37,630 nt of DNA from Verrucomicrobiota bacterium (GTDB lineage: Bacteria; Verrucomicrobiota; Lentisphaeria; Victivallales; UBA1829), in assembly GCA_022703965.1 (NCBI GenBank), contig JAKJHH010000014.1, forward strand, positions 1-37,630, written 5' to 3'. Below, piece after piece: positions 17,802 through 24,831 of this stretch. The number at the start of each line of letters is the position of its first letter. Position 1 is the stretch's first letter. The position numbers and the translations under genes were made by a program. Below the pieces are notes generated by a model that searched no databases, was not told the DNA's origin, and worked only from the letters and a program-made list of their open reading frames with translations.

Positions 17802-18965
17802 TTACTTATCCTTGTTTTCCTCTTTTTTGGCAGGAGCCTGTATCTGCGGTTCCGGGTTCAGTTTGAGTCTGAGCTCCTGATTGCCGTTTCTGTCCTTGCT
17901 TATGATGAATTTCTCCTTTACGGAGGAAATCACTGAAGCAAGCGTACTGTTGTAGAGAGAAACAAGCACGGTGTCCGGATTCTCCGAGTACTCCGTCTTG
18001 ATTTTGTTGAAATAGAATTTGTCGGCTATGACCTGAGCTACAACTCTCTTCTTGTATGAATCCGCTTCGGCAAGGATGAGAGAGCTTTCGGAGGAAGCCA
18101 GATTAAGCTGCTCCACGGCATAAGCTCTGGCGGTGTCTTTTTCCTTCGAACTCTGCTGTTCGGCAACGATCACGTCCTGAAAAGCTCCGATGGCGGAAGG
18201 AGGTGGAGTCTTCATGCGGAGAGAAACGGAGTCAACCGTCACGCCGATGTCGAGAGCCGCAACCTGTTTGATATATTCGCTTTCAACGGCTTTGATGTAG
18301 CCGTAGGAGTCCTTGTACAGGGCATCTTCAGCCTTCCATGAAGCAGTGATTCTGAGAACTGTGTTATCTAGCAGATTTCTGAGAATCGTCTGAGGGCCGC
18401 GAGTTCCGTAAGATTCTCTTGTGACCGGATCACGCATTTGCTCGTCGCTGTCTGCGGGTTTTTCAGGAGTCAGCGTTGAAAGGTAATATTTCTTTGGATT
18501 TGAAACGCGATATACCGCGCTCCACTCCGAATGTATGATATTTGCGTCGCCCGTAAGCAGATAGCCGTCCTTGCCGGGAATCAGCGATTCGGACGGCGGC
18601 GCGGCGGCACCGTCGATGCCTGTTGACTTGGCAGGCATATACGAGGATGTCGCAACTGAACGGCTGCTGACCGGAATTCTTATCAGACTGTTGACCGGAT
18701 AAGGAAGCACCCAGTGCCAGCTGTCCTGAAAGACATCGACAATTTCACCGAAACGCAGCACAAGAACAGCTTCCTGAGGCTTTACAGTGAAATAACCGCC
18801 GAAAGTGAAAAACCATATCAGCATACCGCTGATTATGAGGGCAAGGCTGATGAAAGCCGTGTTCATGGCTTTCAGAAGAGCCTTGACTCCGGGCGAGTAC
18901 TGACCGTAATCGTCTCTTGAGAGATTTTCCGGTTTTAAATTGTGTTCGTGTTCAGACATTTTCAC
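17802..18965 (-). CDS. SPFH-domain membrane protein (HflK-like), third of three
   Basis: The 387-residue product has a His-containing N-terminus (M-K-M-S-E-H-E-H-N), one membrane helix at about residues 33-56, then an SPFH/band-7 domain. That domain starts V-K-P-Q-E-A-V-L-V-L-R-F-G-E-I and continues with W-H-W-V-L-P-Y-P and, later, A-F-Q-D-V-I-V-A-E-Q-Q. The A-F-Q-D-V segment before the coiled coil is a hallmark of HflK-type proteins, which oligomerise into membrane cages and often regulate FtsH. A Lys-rich tail ends the protein. The start codon overlaps the stop of the HflC-like gene by 4 bp. No ftsH is in view, and the pairing with a metal ATPase suggests a different client. Confidence 0.88.
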   Translation of the reverse strand: MKMSEHEHNLKPENLSRDDYGQYSPGVKALLKAMNTAFISLALIISGMLIWFFTFGGYFTVKPQEAVLVLRFGEIVDVFQDSWHWVLPYPVNSLIRIPVSSRSVATSSYMPAKSTGIDGAAAPPSESLIPGKDGYLLTGDANIIHSEWSAVYRVSNPKKYYLSTLTPEKPADSDEQMRDPVTRESYGTRGPQTILRNLLDNTVLRITASWKAEDALYKDSYGYIKAVESEYIKQVAALDIGVTVDSVSLRMKTPPPSAIGAFQDVIVAEQQSSKEKDTARAYAVEQLNLASSESSLILAEADSYKKRVVAQVIADKFYFNKIKTEYSENPDTVLVSLYNSTLASVISSVKEKFIISKDRNGNQELRLKLNPEPQIQAPAKKEENKDK

Positions 18966-19924
18966 TTCTTTTCCTGTTTGAGTTCAGGGTTAGTGAGCTT
19001 CTCGGCGTTTGTCTTGAGAAGGTCAAACGGAGCTGAATCGGTATCCAGCACCAGTGTTGTCTTTGTTTCCATGATCTTCTTTAGAGAATCAAGCTTCTTC
19101 AGGAAGGCGGCGAGTTCCGGATTTTCCTTGAAGACAGCGTAGTATGAAGCGGCTTCGGCATCTCCCTCGGCTCTTGTGCTTTTGGCTTTAGCTTCGGCAT
19201 CAGTGATGATGGCGCGTTTTTCACGGTCAGCTTCGATTTTGATTTTTTCGGCAATTTTCTTACCTTCAGCGCGATATTCGCTGGCAAGAACATTACGCTC
19301 GCTGACCATTCGTGCGGAGATTTCCTTGGTGATCTTTTCGGGAACAATGAGAGTCTTTATACCGACATTGCTTACTTCGATACCGAATTGATCCATGGCG
19401 GTCTTGGCTATTTCGTTTCTGATTTCCTTTTCGATCTCGGGCAGAAGCATTTTACTCTTGTCCGTGTTGAGAATCTGATCGAAAGCATAGCGTCCGATGA
19501 CGCCGTCTTTAGCTGTTCTCATGAGGTTGCCGAGTTTTTCTTCGGCTGAAAGAATATCTACGGCTGTCTTGTAGAACTTGGCAGGCTCGCTGATCTTATA
19601 TATTACATATATACCGATGATGACGTTCTTGCTGTCCTTGGTAATGGTTTCTTCGTTTTTGCCGATATTACCGTCGAAACATCTCTGGCGGATGTCGTAT
19701 TTTGTGATGTTCTGAATCGGATAGGGCCAGCGGAAGTGAAGCCCCGGCTTCTCGACTGCGGTGATTTTTCCGAGTGTTGTTACAACCGCAAGTTCATTGG
19801 ACTGAACTTGATAAGAAAATATTGCAGTAATAAAGACAAAGGCTACAGCAAGCCCCAGCAGTATAGTCGGCCAATGGACTGTCTTGTCATGTTCCGCATG
19901 TTCGTGTTTATGGTTCTCGGACAT
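18962..19924 (-). CDS. SPFH-domain membrane protein (HflC-like), second of three
   Basis: The 320-residue product opens with a His-rich cytoplasmic segment (M-S-E-N-H-K-H-E-H-A-E-H-D) and a membrane helix at about residues 21-40. The SPFH domain begins V-Q-S-N-E-L-A-V-V-T-T-L-G-K-I, then G-L-H-F-R-W-P-Y-P-I-Q. The coiled-coil region contains the typical R-A-E-G-K-K-I-A-E-K-I and A-x-A-K-S-T-R-A-E-G-D-A-E-A-A motifs, and A-S-Y-Y-A-V-F-K-E-N-P-E-L matches HflC closely. It overlaps the third SPFH gene by 4 bp and follows the first after 41 bp. It probably forms a hetero-oligomer with its neighbours. Confidence 0.92.
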   Translation of the reverse strand: MSENHKHEHAEHDKTVHWPTILLGLAVAFVFITAIFSYQVQSNELAVVTTLGKITAVEKPGLHFRWPYPIQNITKYDIRQRCFDGNIGKNEETITKDSKNVIIGIYVIYKISEPAKFYKTAVDILSAEEKLGNLMRTAKDGVIGRYAFDQILNTDKSKMLLPEIEKEIRNEIAKTAMDQFGIEVSNVGIKTLIVPEKITKEISARMVSERNVLASEYRAEGKKIAEKIKIEADREKRAIITDAEAKAKSTRAEGDAEAASYYAVFKENPELAAFLKKLDSLKKIMETKTTLVLDTDSAPFDLLKTNAEKLTNPELKQEKK

Positions 19925-19965
19925 AGTTGCTGTTCTCCTGTTATTAAAAGCGTAACTGTAAATTT

Positions 19966-21888
19966 TTATTTGGCTGAAAGTTCACCGAGATTGGCGTCAA
20001 TAAGGTCAAGTCTCGGCTTTTCTTCCATGTTAAGTTCATATATCTGATAAGGCATCGAGCCTGAAATTATGTACTTTCTGACATTCTTGCAATCGCTTTC
20101 AAGGAAGTCAAGATAGGTACGGAGGCGGAAGATGCCGGGCTGAACTTTGTATGCGTCGAGCTGACGCTTGAAGCGCATGCTTTCGGCTTCGGCAACCATC
20201 TTGGTGTTGTACTTGTATGATTCAGCATCGGCTACGATTCTCTCTCCCTGAGCCTCTGCTTCGGGAATAGTATTGGTTTTATAGGCCTTGGCTTTGAGAA
20301 TTTCGGCTTCCTTCTGCTCCATTGCGCCTATGACATCCTGAAAAGCCGGAGCAACAAGTTCTATCGGCGGATGGGCGTCATGCAGGTTGACGTAAAGAAT
20401 TTCCACTCCTAGTTTCAGGCTGTCGGCGTAATTCTGAATAAGATTCTTCAGGGAATCCGCGGCTTCCTGACGTCCTGAGGACATCAACTTCTGGAGGTCG
20501 GCCTGAGCAAAATAATTCGTCGCGGCCTTTTCTCCGATATCCTTCAATGTCTTTGCCGGATCCTGAAAATTATAGGCATAGTCCAGAAGAGCATCTTTCT
20601 TAATCCTGTAATGTACCGGCATGCTTACTTCTATAATTGAAATTGCATTGTCCTTTGAGCCTTCCCCCTTCTTATCGGATGCGACAAGATAGTTTGTCTC
20701 CTTGGCGTAATGATTTACTGTCCAGAGGATTGTAGACGGTTTTGCTTCGGGAGTGCTGCCGGATTTGAGTTCAGCACCGAGAGTGATGGATCTTACTTCC
20801 TCAATGCGGTATCTGCGTATTTTCTCGAAAGGCCACGGCATCTTGAGATAAACACCGGGTTCAAGAGCTGTCTTGCTTACAAGACTTCCGAAGCGCTCGC
20901 GGAGTCCGTTCTCACCGGGGCCGACTTCGCTGAGACCAGTGAAAAGCCACAGAGAAAGCAGCCAGAGAAGAGTCAGCGGAAATATTGATTTTTCAGCAAA
21001 ACTGTATATCCATGTTTTTGAGACCTTGAAGCCGAACTGATAATCCAGCATGTCGGCTACATTGCGGATGACTCCGCCGGGCTCTGTGAAAAGAGCAAGA
21101 ATTCTGCTCTCGAAAACAGGTCTTTCCTCTTTACTTGTGCGAGGTCTGTAGAATTCACTTATAAAACTCAGCAGAAGCTCGACGGCAAGAGCGGCATAAG
21201 CCCAGAAAAGAATATTCCTGAGAACCGCATCCCAGCCTGTGATTCCATACTGCTGAAGAAGCGCGGCTGTAAGCGCAAGAGCCATCGATGCGGCTCCGGC
21301 AGTGAGCCAGGCTCCTGTCGGACGCAGGAAACGAAAGCCCTTGTCATAAGACTGGCCTGTGCAGAATATTCCGGCAAACATGTTGAGACAGAGGAAGATT
21401 ATGCAGACAAAAGCACTGTGGAGTATGTTTGTCGGCTGGGGAGCAACAGGACGCGTTGTCCAGTACTTCCATGTAAAATAAAGAGTCACGGCAATAATTA
21501 CAAGTCCAAGAAGAGCAACGACCTGAGGAGCATATTTACGGTAGTTGGAAAAAGTCCTTCCGGCGGTGAAACGGACATCTTCTTCTATATTAAGCGCATT
21601 AGTCTGTTTGCGCTTTTCGAGCAAGGATTTTTCCTCTTCCTCCTGAGCTGCTTTTCCGGAAAGGATTCCGTAGAAAACCGATGCCAGCGCAAAGAGCAAC
21701 GCAATAATATAAGGTAATACCGTAATTGAATAAGTGTCAAAGCCCGTCCAGGAGTAAATTGTTCCTGAAATGAAGACTATCAAAGCACCTATAAAAGAAT
21801 AAACGGCCGCAATGCCGGACAGCACTGTCAGCATTCTCGCTTTTTCTTCTCTTGTCTTTATATCTGACAGATTTACGTTTTCCTGCAT
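19966..21888 (-). CDS. polytopic SPFH-domain protein (HflK-like with multi-helix N-terminal half), first of three
   Basis: The 640-residue product is much longer than HflK (about 400). Its first ~310 residues hold several hydrophobic helices (about 19-43, 54-77, 122-142, 158-176, 192-212 and 225-244). A further helix lies near 307-325, directly before an SPFH domain (V-G-P-G-E-N-G-L-R-E-R-F-G-S-L, then P-G-V-Y-L-K-M-P-W-P-F). A-F-Q-D-V-I-G-A-M-E-Q-K-E-A-E and A-E-A-Q-G-E-R-I-V-A-D-A-E mark the coiled coil. It is the first gene of the operon, 40 bp after the predicted transcription start. The role of the extra membrane part is unknown; it could anchor the assembly or hold the partner transporters. 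Confidence 0.88.
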   Translation of the reverse strand: MQENVNLSDIKTREEKARMLTVLSGIAAVYSFIGALIVFISGTIYSWTGFDTYSITVLPYIIALLFALASVFYGILSGKAAQEEEEKSLLEKRKQTNALNIEEDVRFTAGRTFSNYRKYAPQVVALLGLVIIAVTLYFTWKYWTTRPVAPQPTNILHSAFVCIIFLCLNMFAGIFCTGQSYDKGFRFLRPTGAWLTAGAASMALALTAALLQQYGITGWDAVLRNILFWAYAALAVELLLSFISEFYRPRTSKEERPVFESRILALFTEPGGVIRNVADMLDYQFGFKVSKTWIYSFAEKSIFPLTLLWLLSLWLFTGLSEVGPGENGLRERFGSLVSKTALEPGVYLKMPWPFEKIRRYRIEEVRSITLGAELKSGSTPEAKPSTILWTVNHYAKETNYLVASDKKGEGSKDNAISIIEVSMPVHYRIKKDALLDYAYNFQDPAKTLKDIGEKAATNYFAQADLQKLMSSGRQEAADSLKNLIQNYADSLKLGVEILYVNLHDAHPPIELVAPAFQDVIGAMEQKEAEILKAKAYKTNTIPEAEAQGERIVADAESYKYNTKMVAEAESMRFKRQLDAYKVQPGIFRLRTYLDFLESDCKNVRKYIISGSMPYQIYELNMEEKPRLDLIDANLGELSAK

Positions 21889-21935
21889 GAAGAAAGCTCC
21901 GGATTTCTTTATAAGTTACATCTAGAATTTCCCAT

Positions 21936-21964
21936 AGCATACATTGCATAATATGAAACGTCAA
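21936..21964 (-). promoter_or_regulatory. promoter of the SPFH / P-type ATPase / ABC operon
   Basis: On the minus strand TTGACG (21964 to 21959) and TATGCT (21941 to 21936) are separated by exactly 17 bp. The start would be near 21929, about 40 bp before the first SPFH ATG. No clear operator palindrome was seen next to it. On the opposite side, towards the GH78 gene, I see only A-rich sequence and a small GGCCT-TTTG-AGGCC hairpin at 22097-22110. Confidence 0.6.
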
Positions 21965-22166
21965 GATTCAGGAAGTTCTTTTACAGTCTTTTTCACGGGA
22001 TAAAAAATTTCTTGAAAAAAAACTTCCGCTTTATATCGGAAAACGGGTTTTAAAAAAACGTGAAGGTATATAAATTAGTCTGCTATTTGGCATCTTGGCC
22101 TTTTGAGGCCTTTCGGCAAGTGAATGACTTATATTTTAAATAAACGCAGGAAAGGGAATTTTGCGG

Positions 22167-24533
22167 ATGAATGCTCATTGGATTTGGATAGACTCGGAAA
22201 TCGCTGGAGAAAATACTCACTGCGCGTTCAGAAAGCATTTTAATATCGTTTTCAAACGGGAGGTTTTCTATAAACTCGAAATAGCCGCCGACTCCTATTA
22301 TAGAGTATGGCTTAACGGCAACATGATCGGAAACGGCCCCCACCTCACCGCCGATACCGAAAATTCCGCCGACTCCTATGATATAAGAAAATACCTTATC
22401 GAAGGAGACAACATTCTTGCCGTTCAGGTTCAGTATGTCGGAGTCACAACTCAGAATTACATACCTAAACGCGCCGGTCTCTGCTGCACAATCACTGACG
22501 GCAACACAGGCGAACTCATCCTCGGCACGGATAAGACATGGGAATGCAGAAAGCTTGATGAGTACAAATCAGGCATTCCGAGACGCTCATGGGCACTCTC
22601 AGCCTATCCGGAATACCTCGACATCCGCGAATCTGAAAACTGGGTGCGCGGCGAAATCTCAAGAAAGTGGTTCCGTCCTGCCGAAATCGCGGAAAGACAT
22701 TTCTCAAAGATCATTCCGCGTCCTATTCCGGACATGAAGTTTGAAAAGGTATCGCTCAAAAACAAAATCTTCTCCATATGGACATGCTCACCGGACAGTC
22801 CCGATGAAAAGGCAAAAGCGGAAGAATCTCTTTCCGCATATCTTGATAAGGAAACTCTGCGCGAAGCTCCTGCTTCATCATTCTCAGGTAAGAAGGGTGC
22901 TTTCGTTCTCGACTTCTCAAAATCACAGGGCTGGGCTTTCTGCCTTGACTGCGGTCAGGAAGTTACAGGATATCCTTATATAGAAGTGGAATCAGACTCG
23001 CACGGCACAGTAATCCTTGCCGCATCTGAGCTCCTTCAGGACAACGGCGACCGTCCGTGGCTTCACAGACGTCACCGTTCGGCATCCAAGGCTGTCGTTG
23101 CCCCCGGCCGCAACAACTGGACAAGCTGGGACTACAGCGGTTTCAGCTATCTTTACTTCTCGCTCCGCGGCTTCTCCGGCAAAGTCAGAGTCATCGACTG
23201 CGGTTATATCTCCAGACACGCAAACTTCAAGGATCCCGAATTCTTCACCGGCGACGATGAAATCAATCAGATCTGGGACATTTCGGTCAATGCCGTAAAG
23301 CTCTGCTCACAGGATCTGCTCATCGACTGTCCGACACGCGAACAGGCTCAGTACTGGGGCGACCTCGTCACGGCTGCTCCCGTTCTCGCCTATGCTTTCG
23401 GCGATACAAAGTATTTCCGTGAAGCTCTCCGTCAGGCCTTTCAGGCTCAGCTTGAGGATGGTCTTATCGTTTCAAACTTCCCGTCCACCTTCGACAGAGT
23501 TCTTTACGATTACAGCCTGCTTCCGGTCATTGCACTTGAAGATTATGTCAGATACACAACCGATCTCGCCTTCGCAAAAGAACACTTGCAGGATATCGAA
23601 CTCATTGTTTCAAAGTTCGAGTCATATATCGGCAACAGCGGAACTCTTGAGCTCAACGGAAAATATGATCCGACAAATCCGGGCGACTGCCTCTTCCTTG
23701 ACCACCCCGGTCTCGGCTGGCACGATTTCAGCTATCCGGGTCTTGAAAGAGACGGCATAAGCGCAGGACTCAACTTCCTCTTCGTGCTGGCTCTCAAGTC
23801 CGCAGGTATCGTCAGTAACAAGTGCGGCGATGAAAAAGCAGCCATCAAGTACTTCACAAAAGCGGCCAAACTCCTCGAAATTTCAACTGATTTCTTTAGA
23901 AATCCGAAAACCGGCGCCTTTGCGGACGTGATCAGCAAGGACAGAGGCCCTCTCGGTCTCAGCCAGCAGACAAACGCTCTTGCGATCCTCTGCGGCGCGG
24001 CGGGCGAGGATACCGAATCCATCATCAATATGATCATGGACGAGTCCAACCCGAATCTCTGTCTCTGCACGCCTTATTTCGCGTTCTTCCTCATCAAGGC
24101 GCTCATCGACAACGGGCACAGCGATGACGCTCTTGCCATGATCAAGAGACGCTGGGGCAAGATGCTCGAAGAAGGTGCCACAACCACATGGGAAACCTTT
24201 GAAGGTACCGCCAAGGACAGTCTCTGCCACGCATGGTCATCGGCTCCGGCTTACTATCTTGCCTCATACTGGGCAGGTGTAAAAATTGCGGACGACGGCG
24301 AGCACGGCTTTGCCTCAATCACAATTGAGCCTCAGTTTGATGCTCTCGACAGTCTCAGCACAGTACTCAACCTTCCTTCAGGCGAGCTCGAAATCGCATG
24401 GAACCGCAAGAAGGACGGTGTAATCAACTGTGAAATCACAGTGCCCGTCAAAGTCAAAGCGGTTCTCAAATCGGATCTTCTCGAAGATGGCAGCATCGAT
24501 CTCGACGAAGGCCTGAACAGTTTTGAAATCTAA
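22167..24533 (+). CDS. GH78-type alpha-L-rhamnosidase, cytoplasmic
   Basis: The 788-residue product has the GH78 layout. An N-terminal beta-sandwich substrate-binding domain comes first (Y-R-V-W-L-N-G-N-M-I-G near 45-55, D-S-Y-D-I-R-K-Y-L). A second beta domain follows, then an (alpha/alpha)6 barrel starting near residue 350. The motif D-C-P-T-R-E-Q-A-Q-Y-W-G-D (about 387-399) corresponds to the family's D-C-P-x-R-D/E catalytic segment. G-A-T-T-T-W-E-T-F and S-L-C-H-A-W-S-S-A-P mark the end of the barrel. There is no signal peptide, so short rhamnosides are probably imported first. The chosen ATG follows AGGAAAGGG; a TTG two codons earlier is also possible. A strong terminator follows. It probably supplies rhamnose to RhaB, encoded at the right edge. 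Confidence 0.85.
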   Translation: MNAHWIWIDSEIAGENTHCAFRKHFNIVFKREVFYKLEIAADSYYRVWLNGNMIGNGPHLTADTENSADSYDIRKYLIEGDNILAVQVQYVGVTTQNYIPKRAGLCCTITDGNTGELILGTDKTWECRKLDEYKSGIPRRSWALSAYPEYLDIRESENWVRGEISRKWFRPAEIAERHFSKIIPRPIPDMKFEKVSLKNKIFSIWTCSPDSPDEKAKAEESLSAYLDKETLREAPASSFSGKKGAFVLDFSKSQGWAFCLDCGQEVTGYPYIEVESDSHGTVILAASELLQDNGDRPWLHRRHRSASKAVVAPGRNNWTSWDYSGFSYLYFSLRGFSGKVRVIDCGYISRHANFKDPEFFTGDDEINQIWDISVNAVKLCSQDLLIDCPTREQAQYWGDLVTAAPVLAYAFGDTKYFREALRQAFQAQLEDGLIVSNFPSTFDRVLYDYSLLPVIALEDYVRYTTDLAFAKEHLQDIELIVSKFESYIGNSGTLELNGKYDPTNPGDCLFLDHPGLGWHDFSYPGLERDGISAGLNFLFVLALKSAGIVSNKCGDEKAAIKYFTKAAKLLEISTDFFRNPKTGAFADVISKDRGPLGLSQQTNALAILCGAAGEDTESIINMIMDESNPNLCLCTPYFAFFLIKALIDNGHSDDALAMIKRRWGKMLEEGATTTWETFEGTAKDSLCHAWSSAPAYYLASYWAGVKIADDGEHGFASITIEPQFDALDSLSTVLNLPSGELEIAWNRKKDGVINCEITVPVKVKAVLKSDLLEDGSIDLDEGLNSFEI

Positions 24534-24556
24534 GCAAAACTGCATAGAAAATGATA

Positions 24557-24592
24557 AAAAGAGCCGACGAAAAACGTCGGCTCTTTTCTTTT
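24557..24592 (+). terminator. intrinsic terminator after the GH78 gene
   Basis: AAAAGAGCCGACG (24557-24569) and CGTCGGCTCTTTT (24575-24587) form a perfect 13-bp stem with an AAAAA loop and a T-rich tail. It is A/T-symmetric and could act in both directions. Confidence 0.92.
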
Positions 24593-24645
24593 CAGAACTT
24601 AAAGACGCATGACAAATGAGAAACTGCTGATATATTATCTACAAT

Positions 24646-24807
24646 GGAACCTCTAAAAATTGAAAAACTTGGAATAAAAACCTGTCTTGCGGCAAGCGCC
24701 ACGACCTTGCGCGCCATTGGTTAGCTCTGCTAGCCAATGACTTGCAAAATCATGGCTTTGAGCCGCAAAACATGCTTTTTCTTCTCAAGTCAATTTTTAG
24801 AGGCTCC
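24646..24807. mobile_element. 162-bp palindromic MITE-like element
   Basis: The ends are GGAACCTCTAAAAATTGA and, inverted, GGAGCCTCTAAAAATTGA, 17 of 18 identical. Similarity between the arms continues inward through TTGCGGC blocks to a central CATTGGTTAGC-TCT-GCTAGCCAATG hairpin, so the whole element can fold back on itself. The left flank ends CTACAAT and the right flank begins CTACAT, possibly an imperfect target duplication. It encodes no protein. The terminal sequence recalls IS5-type elements, but this is only a resemblance. Confidence 0.65.
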
Positions 24808-24831
24808 CTACATCAACGGGAAAAGGGACTT

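Noticed and set aside
17802-21888. SPFH genes as ordinary hflK/hflC regulators of FtsH
   Set aside because: Not excluded, but there is no ftsH in view, there are three SPFH genes rather than two, and they are coupled to a metal pump and ABC genes. Gene symbols were therefore withheld.
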